A DNA stretch of 64,000 nucleotides from Sphaerospermopsis torques-reginae ITEP-024 (GTDB lineage Bacteria; Cyanobacteriota; Cyanobacteriia; Cyanobacteriales; Nostocaceae): positions 3,162,001 to 3,226,000 of the forward strand of contig NZ_CP080598.1 of NCBI RefSeq assembly GCF_019598945.1. The letters are read 5' to 3'. The translations under genes and the position numbers were made by a program. A model generated the notes under the pieces. It was not told the origin of the DNA. It was given only the letters and a program-made list of their open reading frames with translations, and searched no databases. This document shows positions 1-8,081 of this stretch, piece by piece. The stretch's first letter is position 1. Every line of letters starts with the position of its first letter.

Positions 1-1086
1 GACAATTTCTAATATCCTTTCTGCTGCATGGCCGTCACCAAAAGGGTTAATAGCATTAGCCATTGCTGTATAGGCTTCTGGGTTACTCAGTAACTCACTA
101 GCAGCAGTCACAATACTTTCAATTTCCGTTCCCACCAGTTTAGCTGTCCCTGCGGTGACAGCTTCTGGTCTTTCTGTTGTGTCTCTGAGAACTAACACAG
201 GTTTACCGAGACTGGGAGCTTCTTCTTGTAAACCACCGGAGTCTGTTAATAATAAATGCGATCGCCCTATTGCTCCTACTAATTCTGCATAATCTAATGG
301 TTCTGTCAAAAATATTCGGGGATGTTTACCCAATAATTGCTGTAATGGTTCTCTCACAGTGGGGTTTTTGTGTAAAGGCAGTAATAAAGCGGTATCAGGA
401 AAATTGTCTAAAATCTTTAAAAATGATTGGGCGATCGCTTGCAGTGGTTCACCCCAATTTTCCCGACGATGCACTGTAGCCAAAATTGTCCGATATTCAC
501 CCCAGTTTAAACCCGGTATCTCACAAGCTGGGTTAGTTGCAGCCACATTCAACAACGCATCTATCACTGTATTACCCGTCATGTGAATTTCTCCCAACAC
601 TCCCGAAGCTTGCAAATTTTCCACCGCTAAAGAGGTGGGAGCAAAATGTAATTGAGTAATTTGGGAAATTAACCTTCTATTAGCTTCTTCTGGATAAGGA
701 TTAAATAAATCATCCGTTCTTAACCCGGCTTCCACATGACCAACGGGTATTTTTTGATAAAAAGCCGCCAAAGCAGCCGCAAAAGCTGTTGTAGTATCTC
801 CCTGAACTATCACTAAATCTAAATTTAGTTCTTTAAATAAAGCTTCTAAACCTTGCAAACTCTTACAGGTAATATCATTCAGAGATTGTTTAGGCTGCAT
901 AATCTCTAAATTATGATCTGCTTTGAGGTTGAATAGCTGCATCACCTGTGCAACCATTTCTTTATGCTGTCCAGTGAGAATAACCTGTACTTCCACATCT
1001 GGAGAACTTTGGAAAACCTGAATTACTGGTGCTAGTTTAATCGCTTCAGGACGAGTACCTAAAATAATGCCAATTTTTTTAGTCAT
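1..1086 (-). CDS. wecB: UDP-N-acetylglucosamine 2-epimerase (non-hydrolysing), C-terminus cut by window edge
   Basis: I translated this frame by hand because it runs off the left edge. It opens MTKKIGIILGTRPEAIKLAP, the typical start of WecB/MnaA epimerases, and continues with VQGDTTTAFAAALAAF, GHVEAGLRT, TVHRRENWGEPL and a C-terminal LLTDSGGLQEEAPSLGKPVL block. The family has a GT-B fold and interconverts UDP-GlcNAc and UDP-ManNAc in the cytoplasm to supply surface polysaccharide synthesis. About 362 residues are visible; the family is usually about 370-380, so only a few C-terminal residues are missing. The start is the ATG at 1084-1086, directly after an STRR-filled spacer. There is no obvious operon partner inside the window. 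Confidence 0.93.
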   Translation of the reverse strand, partial: MTKKIGIILGTRPEAIKLAPVIQVFQSSPDVEVQVILTGQHKEMVAQVMQLFNLKADHNLEIMQPKQSLNDITCKSLQGLEALFKELNLDLVIVQGDTTTAFAAALAAFYQKIPVGHVEAGLRTDDLFNPYPEEANRRLISQITQLHFAPTSLAVENLQASGVLGEIHMTGNTVIDALLNVAATNPACEIPGLNWGEYRTILATVHRRENWGEPLQAIAQSFLKILDNFPDTALLLPLHKNPTVREPLQQLLGKHPRIFLTEPLDYAELVGAIGRSHLLLTDSGGLQEEAPSLGKPVLVLRDTTERPEAVTAGTAKLVGTEIESIVTAASELLSNPEAYTAMANAINPFGDGHAAERILEIV

Positions 1087-1274
1087 TAGTTATTAGTCAT
1101 TAGTTATTAGTCATTAGTCATTAGATATTAGACATTAGACATTTGTCATTAGTTATTAGTTATTAGGCATTGGGCATTGGGTTATTAACTTCCCCCTGCT
1201 CCCTGCTCCCCTTGCCTATTCACTGTCACCTGTCACCTGTCACCTGTCACCTGTTCCCTGTTCCCTCAAACATG
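1087..1274. repeat. STRR-filled spacer (ATTAGTC-, CTGTCAC- and CCCTGCT-type heptamers)
   Basis: Head-to-tail short units (variants of TTATTAGTCA, then CCCTGCT, CACCTGT and TTCCCTG) fill the spacer between wecB and the next gene. The same units recur across the window in other spacers. There is no coding potential. Confidence 0.8.
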
Positions 1275-1296
1275 AAAAAACCCGGCTTAACCGGGC
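1275..1296 (-). terminator. Rho-independent terminator for the downstream-oriented minus-strand gene
   Basis: Read on the minus strand, CCCGG-TTAAG-CCGGG is followed by TTTTTT: a GC-rich 5-bp stem and a T-tract. It lies 33 bases past the stop of the small membrane protein gene on the same strand. Confidence 0.75.
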
Positions 1297-1329
1297 AGAT
1301 GCACTGTTTGTCGAATTTAACAATGTTAT

Positions 1330-1701
1330 TTATTTGAGTTCGCAAGTTAAAGGACAAGCAGCATAAACCGTGGTTTGCACTTTTTCTGCCTCACCATGTA
1401 GCCAGCTTAACCATTTAACTTCTTTAGGATGAACACCTTTAGCAGTTAGTACACCAGCCACTATCAAAACTGTCAGAACATTAAACATAATTAAACCACC
1501 TGCTACCAGCAGAACTGCGCTTGCAGGCATTACAGATTGCAGGACTATCGACAACAGGCATCCGACCGTAGCCATTACTACAACCAATGGAAAACCGACA
1601 ACCAACAAACATACTGCCAATGTGAAAGTCCAGATTAAAAAGCTTTTAATCATTAACAAGGAGTAGGTCTTCCCTTGATTAGAGCTTTGAGCCGAAACCA
1701 T
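1330..1701 (-). CDS. Small membrane protein of unknown function
   Basis: I do not recognise this protein. It has about 123 residues with two or three hydrophobic segments: one near residues 18-50 (LIWTFTLAVCLLVVGFPLVV and onward) and one near 60-85 (VLLVAGGLIMFNVLTVLIV). The C-terminus is hydrophilic with two cysteines (AACPLTCELK). I chose the ATG at 1699-1701 (MVSAQSS) over the longer GTG start because GGAGG sits 7 bases upstream of it; the longer frame would be reading through that ribosome binding site. It appears monocistronic, with its own terminator downstream. Role unknown. Confidence 0.7.
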   Translation of the reverse strand: MVSAQSSNQGKTYSLLMIKSFLIWTFTLAVCLLVVGFPLVVVMATVGCLLSIVLQSVMPASAVLLVAGGLIMFNVLTVLIVAGVLTAKGVHPKEVKWLSWLHGEAEKVQTTVYAACPLTCELK

Positions 1702-2540
1702 GACTTTTCCTCCCAAGTACACAGCAAAGTTTAAAGGTGAATCTCAATTGTGACTCGCTGTTTACGAGTTCACTGTCTTGATTCAGTGAAATCCAGTATA
1801 TAGAAACTTATGGAAAAGATGAGCATTTCTTTACTAAACTTTACAGTTTATTTTTTGTAATTATGGATATCTCCTCAAATGCCCCTTTGTGTAGTCAGTC
1901 TTGCTTGAGCATATATCTTGAGGAATATAACCTTGTGCAGAGAATAGTCCAATCATGATCTCCGAAATTAATGACCTGCTTTAGTTAACATTTCTTATCA
2001 AAATTAGGATTGCTTCTCATAATTCAAGAGACTGGGCTGAAAAAGTTATGCAGGACTGATGCAAAACAGAACGAAAGTAGGGGTAATTCATGAATTACCC
2101 TTAGGCAAGAATCAGGTTTTTAGTCCAATCTTGCCTAAGTCCTAAGTAGAAAGGCGTAAAAAAACCTAAGTATGTAACTAAAAGTAAAGTTGCCGCAAAT
2201 CCTCTTCCCTCCTGCCTTCTATAGCTGGCGAATTTCTCATTTGGGGGTTGAAAAATAAGGCATTTCTAATTTAAGCTATAAAAATTACATAGCATTACTT
2301 AACTATGTGCGTTTTTATACTAAAAATTAACCTGTGTAAAACCAGGTTATATTGATGAAATAATTTGTATATAACTGATAAATCCTGGAATTAGCTGCGA
2401 AAAAAAACACAGATGGAGGTGGATGAATTCAAACAGACTGCTGTGCTTAATTTACCAGGCTTAAACTCAAAACAGTGCTTTGTAATTCATCAAGAAATTA
2501 ATTGTCGATTTCATTTTTGATCTACCCAAGTTGAAGATAT
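1702..2540. other. Long intergenic region without recognisable genes
   Basis: About 840 AT-rich bases lie between divergently oriented genes and must hold the promoters of both. The only notable structure is around 2070-2105: CAGAACGAAAGTAGGGG followed by the palindromic GGTAATTCATGAATTACC. This is the same core found in the inverted-repeat element at 33049-33141. No ORF with family features was found on either strand. Confidence 0.6.
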
Positions 2541-3830
2541 ATGACAGAATCACCATCTCGCAATCTACCACCCAAACCACCAGCACCACCAGCACCACCA
2601 GTAGCAACATCTATGACACAACGCAATAGTACACAAATGTTGCAGAATCCAAGAGTAGGTTCACCAGCTGGCAATGCACCACCACCTCCCCCAGCAGGTC
2701 AACTTCCAGTAGCACCACCACCAATGGCAGCACCAAGGCCAGCAGTTCCGGCAACTTCTAAACCACCAGCGGGACTGACCCTAGCTCAAATTGTTCAAGA
2801 AGCTTTTGATCAAGGATATTCTGATGTTCACTTGGGGATAGGTGAAATACCCCGTTTCCGTAACCAAGGAGAAATTCAAACAACGAACTATCCAGAAACG
2901 GATAAAGCAACTTTTATTAATTGGTTGCATGAGATCATGACTGATGCAGAAATCCAACGCTTTCAGGATAATCTAGAATTTGACGGTGCGACTCAGTACG
3001 AATTTGCCCGTGTACGGATTAACGTTTTTGACTCCTTGCGCGGTTATGCAATGGTGCTGCGGTTAATTCCCTTGAAAATATTGTCAATTGATCAGTTGAG
3101 ATTACCGCCGATTTTTCGGGATATTTGTCATTATCACAAAGGTTTGATTTTGGTGACTGGTCCTAGTGGTTCTGGTAAATCTACGACAATGGCGGCAATG
3201 GTTGACTACATCAACCGAGAAATGCCCAAGCATATCATCACTATTGAAGATCCTATTGAATTTGTGCATCAAAGTCGCAAGTCTTTGGTGAAGCAGCGGG
3301 AAGTGGGAATGCACACCCGTAAGTTTGACAACGCCTTGAAAGCAGCTTTGCGGGAAGACCCAGATTTGATTCTGGTGGGGGAAATGCGGGATAAAGAAAC
3401 GGTGAATACTGCTCTCAAAGCGGCTCAAACTGGTAACTTGGTTATGGGAACACTGCACACTAACAGCGCGGTGAAAACTATTGAACGGATTCTTAATTTG
3501 TACTCTGGTGAAGAACAAGATGCTATGCGGTTGGCTCTTTCCGAGTCTTTAGTGGCGGTAATTGCCCAAGGTTTGTGTCGCACGACCGATGGTAAACGGA
3601 CAGCTTTCCACGATATCCTGATTAATACTGAGGCGATTAAAGAATGGATTAAGGATGCTAAGTATGATGAAATTGGGGATTTGATGAAACAAGCCGGTTT
3701 TGATGGCATGATTACCATGAATCAGTCTCTATTCAATCTCTATCAGGAAGGTCGCATTACTGAGGAAACCGCTATTGAAATGTCGCCAACTCCTAATGAA
3801 ATGATGCAATTCCTCAGAGGTCGTGTTTAA
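2541..3830 (+). CDS. pilT: PilT-family type IV pilus retraction ATPase
   Basis: This is a 429-residue hexameric secretion ATPase that powers pilus retraction and twitching at the inner membrane. Visible motifs are Walker A GPSGSGKS (207-214), the Asp box IITIEDPIEF (about 232-241), Walker B DPDLILVGEMRD (273-284) and the His box GTLHTNSA (303-310). The first 75 or so residues are a low-complexity Pro/Ala region absent from classical PilT proteins of about 350 residues. Cyanobacteria carry more than one PilT, and this extended form may be the second paralogue; that assignment is an inference. The start is ATG 2541. It is followed on the same strand by the KaiB-domain gene after a 132-base spacer packed with STRRs, so co-transcription is possible but not shown. 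Confidence 0.93.
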   Translation: MTESPSRNLPPKPPAPPAPPVATSMTQRNSTQMLQNPRVGSPAGNAPPPPPAGQLPVAPPPMAAPRPAVPATSKPPAGLTLAQIVQEAFDQGYSDVHLGIGEIPRFRNQGEIQTTNYPETDKATFINWLHEIMTDAEIQRFQDNLEFDGATQYEFARVRINVFDSLRGYAMVLRLIPLKILSIDQLRLPPIFRDICHYHKGLILVTGPSGSGKSTTMAAMVDYINREMPKHIITIEDPIEFVHQSRKSLVKQREVGMHTRKFDNALKAALREDPDLILVGEMRDKETVNTALKAAQTGNLVMGTLHTNSAVKTIERILNLYSGEEQDAMRLALSESLVAVIAQGLCRTTDGKRTAFHDILINTEAIKEWIKDAKYDEIGDLMKQAGFDGMITMNQSLFNLYQEGRITEETAIEMSPTPNEMMQFLRGRV

Positions 3831-3837
3831 TAAGGAG

Positions 3838-3955
3838 ATCAAGGAGTCAGGAGTCAGGAGGCAGGAGGCAGGGGAAGCAGGGGAAGCAGGGCGAGAATAT
3901 TTTTTATCTCTTGCCTTTTGCCTTTTGCCTTTTGCCTGTTCCCTGTTCCCTGAAA
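3838..3955. repeat. STRR array between pilT and the KaiB-domain gene
   Basis: Tandem GTCAGGA, GGCAGGA, GGGAAGCA, TTTTGCC and TTCCCTG units run head to tail in both orientations, so the two halves can partly pair. No coding content. Confidence 0.75.
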
Positions 3956-3962
3956 AAGCATA

Positions 3963-4730
3963 ATGACCAAGCTAACCACAGACAAACTATCTCCACCCCA
4001 GTTGTTTAAAGGTATTGCTCTTTTTACACCAGGGGGAGATTTAATTTACTGTATTGACCCTAGTAAGCAAGGTCGATGGCATTTACATCTGTGTGCGGCT
4101 TTGCAAGAAATTCTGGATTTGTCAGAGCCGCCACATTTTTTAGTACCTTCTTATACAGCTACTATTGATCATTGGTTAAATCCACGGACGCAAAAAGTAC
4201 AGACTTTTGCGGAAGCTTATCCAGCGGTGATGCGTCATCAGTCGGTGCTGAGGGCAATTTTTGGGACGGGGGATATAGTGTGGCAAACAGCACCTTGGCA
4301 AGAGGGTTTGTGCGATCGCATGGTTTTAGCTACTTATCGTTCTTCTTTTCCCCAACTCTGGGAAGATCATGATTTAATTGTGCGTTTAGATCGTGCAGAT
4401 ATACCATCCCGATATCAGCAAAATCATTTACATCCACAACAGGGAAAATTGAGTGGTCAAGGTTATGTATTGCGTTTATTTGTGGCTGGACATAGTATGA
4501 ATACTGAGCGCATTTTAGAAAATTTACACGATTTATTAGAGCGATCGCTCGGTTATCCTTACACCCTCAAGGTAATTGATGTTTTAACACATCCAGAGCA
4601 AGCAGAAATTGATCAGGTTTCGGCAACTCCTACACTCGTTAAGGTTTGGCCTCACCCAATTCGACGCTTAGTAGGAGATTTAGATAATGTGGAAAAACTA
4701 TTACAAATATTAGGAGCAAAGGATAATTGA
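3963..4730 (+). CDS. KaiB-domain protein with about 160-residue N-terminal extension
   Basis: Of the 255 residues, the last 85 or so (167-250) look like the circadian clock protein KaiB: GYVLRLFVAGHSMNTERILE, then YTLKVIDVLTHPEQAE, then SATPTLVKVWPHPIRRLVGD. The ATPTL segment and the Pro-Pro-like loop before the R-R-GDL segment match canonical KaiB closely. Canonical KaiB is only about 100 residues. The N-terminal part (FKGIALFTPGGDLIYCIDPSKQ onward) is not a family I can name; it is not a histidine kinase as in SasA, where a KaiB-like domain is N-terminal rather than C-terminal. A role in clock output or an unrelated thioredoxin-fold adaptor are both possible. It lies downstream of pilT; the clock-output regulator rpaA is 21 kb away in this window. 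Confidence 0.8.
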   Translation: MTKLTTDKLSPPQLFKGIALFTPGGDLIYCIDPSKQGRWHLHLCAALQEILDLSEPPHFLVPSYTATIDHWLNPRTQKVQTFAEAYPAVMRHQSVLRAIFGTGDIVWQTAPWQEGLCDRMVLATYRSSFPQLWEDHDLIVRLDRADIPSRYQQNHLHPQQGKLSGQGYVLRLFVAGHSMNTERILENLHDLLERSLGYPYTLKVIDVLTHPEQAEIDQVSATPTLVKVWPHPIRRLVGDLDNVEKLLQILGAKDN

Positions 4731-4820
4731 TAATTGACAATTGATAATTCGTAATTAACAAGCCGTGTATTCGTGTTTAAAATCAGTGTGATCAGTTCGT
4801 AAAACTATCATAAATATGAT

Positions 4821-4864
4821 AATAAATATTATAATAAATATTATAATAAATATTATAATAAATA
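4821..4864. repeat. 12-bp AT-only tandem repeat
   Basis: The unit AATAAATATTAT occurs three times plus eight bases of a fourth copy. It sits 37 bases upstream of the MBL-fold gene start, within its likely promoter region. Confidence 0.85.
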
Positions 4865-4900
4865 ATAAAAATCAGCATTACTCTTACTACCTTCAAAGTT

Positions 4901-5653
4901 ATGTATTTCACTTGGTTAGACAGCAATAGTTGGTTAATGGAAATTGGTGGACAGCGGATACTTTTAGATCCTTGGTTGGTGGACTCATTAACCTTTAATA
5001 ATTTAGATTGGTTATTTAAAGGTTCTCGAACGCAAGATCGACAAATACCAGAAAATATAGATTTGATTTTGTTGTCTCAAGGTTTGGAAGATCATGCACA
5101 TCCCCCAACTTTGAAAAAACTGGATAAGAATATTCAGGTTGTTGCGTCTCCCAATGCAACTAAAGTAGTAAAAGAATTGGGTTATAAAAATATAACTACT
5201 CTTGATCATGGTGAGATTTTCACTTTAAATAATCAAGTAGAAATTAAAGCTGTTCCTGGTTCTCAAATTGGACCAACTTTGTTAGAAAATGGTTATCTGA
5301 TAAAAGAGTTAGCCAGTGGTGTAAAATTGTATTATGAACCGCATGGAAATCATTCAAACCAACTCCAGCAGTTTGCACCAGTAGATGTGGTAATTACACC
5401 AATTATTGATTTAAGTTTACCTTTGGGACTACCAATAATTAAAGGAATGAATAGTGCTTTAGAAGTTGCTAAATGGTTAAAACCGCGAATTATCCTTCCT
5501 ACTGCTGCTGGTGGAGATGTTCAATTTGAGGGTGTATTAAACAACTTTTTGCAAGCAAAGGGAAGTGTTGAAGAATTTCAGGGATTATTAGAAAAAAACA
5601 ATTTAGCTACGCGAGTTATTGCAGCTAAACCAGGTGAACAGGTAACATTTTAG
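4901..5653 (+). CDS. Metallo-beta-lactamase-fold protein with altered metal-binding motif
   Basis: This 250-residue protein has the beta-sandwich pattern of UPF0173-like MBL proteins: N-terminal GGQRILLDPWLVD, a central ILLSQGLEDHAHPPTL (about 57-71) and a C-terminal PRIILPTAAGGD. In active MBL hydrolases the central motif is HxHxDH. Here it reads S-Q-G-L-E-D-H, so the first two histidines are missing while the Asp-His pair remains. A further histidine pair lies in EPHGNHSN (about 146-153). The protein may bind one metal, use a different metal set, or be non-catalytic. Such proteins are common in cyanobacteria and uncharacterised. The start is ATG 4901, with no convincing ribosome binding site. 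Confidence 0.8.
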   Translation: MYFTWLDSNSWLMEIGGQRILLDPWLVDSLTFNNLDWLFKGSRTQDRQIPENIDLILLSQGLEDHAHPPTLKKLDKNIQVVASPNATKVVKELGYKNITTLDHGEIFTLNNQVEIKAVPGSQIGPTLLENGYLIKELASGVKLYYEPHGNHSNQLQQFAPVDVVITPIIDLSLPLGLPIIKGMNSALEVAKWLKPRIILPTAAGGDVQFEGVLNNFLQAKGSVEEFQGLLEKNNLATRVIAAKPGEQVTF

Positions 5654-5659
5654 GAAGTA

Positions 5660-5778
5660 GGTGACAGATAACAGGTGACAGGTGACAGGTGACAGTAATA
5701 ATTTCACCTATTCCCTGTTCCCCATTTCCTATTTTCTGTTCCCTGTTCCCTGTTCCCTGTTCCCTGTTCCCTGTTCCC
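5660..5778. repeat. STRR arrays (ACAGGTG and TTCCCTG heptamers)
   Basis: ACAGGTG units (about four) are followed by TTCCCTG units (five in a row near 5738-5778), ending a few bases before the next start codon. Confidence 0.85.
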
Positions 5779-5785
5779 TAGTGAA

Positions 5786-6886
5786 ATGGATTGGATTACC
5801 TTATTGCGATCGCTACAATCTGATTTTATTAAAAGATTAAATTCTGGTTGTCTCCTGCACTGTGAAACACCAGGAAATTATAGTGAATTAACTATTATTT
5901 CAGGAGAAAGATTAACAATATTAAGGAATTTTTGCTGGTTAATGGCAGAAAAATATAAACGCACTTCCCCAGTGCGTAACGTTTTTATTAGTAATCTTAA
6001 AGGTAAATTAGGAGAAGAACTTGTTAAAGAACGTTTAGCAGATTTAATTACAGAAGTTGATTATGAAAAACGAATGGGAGGAGATGGAAGACATGATTTT
6101 ACACTAACCAAAAATCCGGAAATTCGTATACAAGTTAAATCTCGTCATGGTACAATTGAGCAGGTAAGATGGTCGGTAAGTGCAGAGGAAGTTGAAAAAA
6201 ATACAGTTATTGTTTGTATTTTAATTAAACAAGAAGTTAATGAAGCGCAATCAGAATATCATTTATTTTTAGCAGGATTTTTACCGACAAAAATGATTAA
6301 ATTAAAAACTGGTAAAATTTCCTTTGGTATCCATCAACTATTATACGGTGGAGGTTTATTATCTTATTTAGAAAATTTCCCCACTTCTATAGATAATGAT
6401 CATATAGATTCACAAAATCAGCAGGTTTTATATGAGCAGAAAAAAATACTTAAAGGAATTGAATTACAAGATGATATTCTTGACAATAATGATGATATTA
6501 TAGATTATAAAAATCGAGGAAATATGCGTTATGAATTAGGAGATTATGAAGGAGCAATTGAAGATTATAATCAGGCAATTAAGATAAATGCTAATGATGA
6601 AGATATTTATTATGATCGTGGTAATGCTCATTTTGATTTAGGCAACTATGAATTAGCAATCAATGATTTTAGTAAAGTGATCAAAATTAAACCTAATTAT
6701 ACAGATGCTTATTATAATCGAGGAAATAGCAGATTAATTATAGGAGATAAACAGGGAGCAATTGAAGATTTCCAGAAAGCAGCGGATTTGTATTGGCAAG
6801 ATGGAAAAATAGAACAACATAAAGATACTCAAGCGATTATTTTAGATTTAGAAATTGAAGAATCTTTAGACATTTTAAATTTTTGA
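5786..6886 (+). CDS. PD-(D/E)XK nuclease-like domain fused to TPR repeats
   Basis: This 366-residue protein has two regions. Residues 65-200 show a restriction-endonuclease-like core: GKLGEELVKERLADL (acidic helix), GGDGRHDFTLTKN (metal-binding Asp) and IRIQVKSRHG (the xK of E/Q-x-K), followed by WSVSAEEVEKNTVIVCILIK. Residues 235-345 hold about three TPR units with the YYDRGNAHFDLGNYELAIND and YYNRGNSRLIIGDKQGAIED pattern, which normally bind protein partners. This suggests a DNA-cutting or DNA-binding module tethered to a protein-interaction module, possibly defence-related; that is inference. The third position of the motif is Q rather than E/D, as in some active members. The ATG at 5786 follows the STRR array immediately; a start 24 residues or more downstream cannot be excluded. 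Confidence 0.7.
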   Translation: MDWITLLRSLQSDFIKRLNSGCLLHCETPGNYSELTIISGERLTILRNFCWLMAEKYKRTSPVRNVFISNLKGKLGEELVKERLADLITEVDYEKRMGGDGRHDFTLTKNPEIRIQVKSRHGTIEQVRWSVSAEEVEKNTVIVCILIKQEVNEAQSEYHLFLAGFLPTKMIKLKTGKISFGIHQLLYGGGLLSYLENFPTSIDNDHIDSQNQQVLYEQKKILKGIELQDDILDNNDDIIDYKNRGNMRYELGDYEGAIEDYNQAIKINANDEDIYYDRGNAHFDLGNYELAINDFSKVIKIKPNYTDAYYNRGNSRLIIGDKQGAIEDFQKAADLYWQDGKIEQHKDTQAIILDLEIEESLDILNF

Positions 6887-7080
6887 TTTACAGGATTTAT
6901 GATTGTCAGAATCAAGATTTTCAGGATAAGAACGCAGATAAACGCAGATTGTCAGGATCAAGATTTTCAGTATTTAAGGATTTTCAGGATTATTTGAAGA
7001 TTTCAGTAATTTTCTTATTGACGAATGATTGAGGATTGTTATATTTGTAATATTCTTTTTAATCACCCAGGTGTGTGAAT

Positions 7081-7650
7081 ATGATTTTTAACTTTAAAAA
7101 AAGTAGTGCTTTGTTAGCTTTATTTTTCCTAGTTAGTAGCAGCTATTTTCATGATGTTGCTCAAGCATCGGTAAAAAATAAGCCGCAGGTAATAGCAAAA
7201 CAGCAGGTTAATAGTAAAACTGCTCAACCGCACCCAGTTTTTAAGTCAATTTTACCTCAGTTAAAAAAAAATACGAAAATTACAATTTTATTACCTAACT
7301 ATATTCCTGGTTTGGAAGGGGAAAACCCACTTTACGCAATTATCGAAACAGCCAACAAAAACAAGTATGATATATTACTAGGATTTAGCCCTGATTGTAA
7401 TGGTGGTACAGCTTGCCGTTTTGGTATAATTAGCGCGGAAGCTATTAATAGTAAAACCCCTAAACTCACTGGTAAAGCGGTATCTTTAGCTAAGGGTAAA
7501 ACTGCGTATTTTGTAGATGCTAAATGTGGTGCTAATTGTTCTGATGCTACCTTAACCTGGCGACAAAAAGGAGTACAGTACACTATTGGCATAAAAGCAG
7601 GAAACCAGAAAGATTTGGTAGAAATGGCTAAGTCTGTGATTACACCATAG
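7081..7650 (+). CDS. Secreted protein of unknown function
   Basis: About 189 residues. A clear Sec signal peptide is visible: KK, then a hydrophobic core ALLALFFLVSSSYF, then an AQA|S cleavage site near residue 27-29. The mature part contains LLPNYIPGL, CNGGTACRFGII and CGANCSDATLTW, giving four cysteines that could form two disulphides in the periplasm. I know of no named function. ATG 7081 is preferred; a GTG lies two codons upstream at 7075. No operon partner: it is followed by a repeat-rich spacer. Confidence 0.7.
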   Translation: MIFNFKKSSALLALFFLVSSSYFHDVAQASVKNKPQVIAKQQVNSKTAQPHPVFKSILPQLKKNTKITILLPNYIPGLEGENPLYAIIETANKNKYDILLGFSPDCNGGTACRFGIISAEAINSKTPKLTGKAVSLAKGKTAYFVDAKCGANCSDATLTWRQKGVQYTIGIKAGNQKDLVEMAKSVITP

Positions 7651-7754
7651 TTAATTTTGAATTTTCCAAGTATGGGAAGAACCTCTCCCTAACCCTCTCC
7701 TACAAGGAGAGTGAACAAGAATAACTGTTATTAATAGAAAAAGAGTAAACTCAC

Positions 7755-7956
7755 GTAGGTTGGGTTGAGGAACGAAACCCAACATTTAAGTAGTCGTGCA
7801 AAATAAATTTTATAGTTACGAGAGGGAACAGGGAACTCTTAACTGGCAACAGGTAAGGAATACAGACATTTTTGTTTTCACTTAATATGTTGAATTAATT
7901 TTGCTTGGGTACTTATAAGCTTTTGTTGGGTTGCGCTATCGCTTAACCCAACCTAC
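7755..7956. repeat. Palindromic repeat (GTAGGTTGGGTT family) interrupted by a MITE
   Basis: The ends GTAGGTTGGGTTGAGG and GCTTAACCCAACCTAC form inverted repeats. An almost identical but uninterrupted 75-bp copy is at 42692-42766. The copy here is split by 125 bp of unrelated sequence plus a duplicated TA. Confidence 0.85.
7789..7913. mobile_element. 125-bp MITE with TA target duplication (IS630/Tc1-mariner-like)
   Basis: Left end AGTAGTCGTGCAAAATAAAT; the right end read inversely is AGTACCCAAGCAAAATTAAT. Together they form about 21-bp imperfect inverted repeats. TA lies directly outside both ends (7787-7788 and 7914-7915). The unoccupied site at 42692-42766 has a single TA at the matching place, which fixes the boundaries. 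Non-coding. Relatives are at 36867-36977 and 50139-50239. Confidence 0.85.
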
Positions 7957-8081
7957 AAAAACTACAAGGAGAGTGAACAAGAATAAATTTTATTGCAGTA
8001 AACAGAAAAATTAAAGCCTCTCCCCCACGGGGGGAGAGGTTTGGAGAGGGGTGAGATTATTTTCCTTGAACTCCCATTTGT

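Larger units (their letters stand above)
7701..7986. repeat. 24-bp perfect direct repeats flanking a nested repeat insertion
   Basis: The same 24 bases, beginning TACAAGGAGAGTGAACAAGA, occur at 7701-7724 and 7963-7986. The composite element at 7755-7956 lies between them. They may mark an older duplication or target event. Confidence 0.75.

Noticed and set aside
1702-2540. Possible tRNA or small RNA gene in the long spacer
   Set aside because: No cloverleaf arms, TTCGANNC loop or CCA-like end could be found by eye; a covariance-model search would be needed to exclude it.
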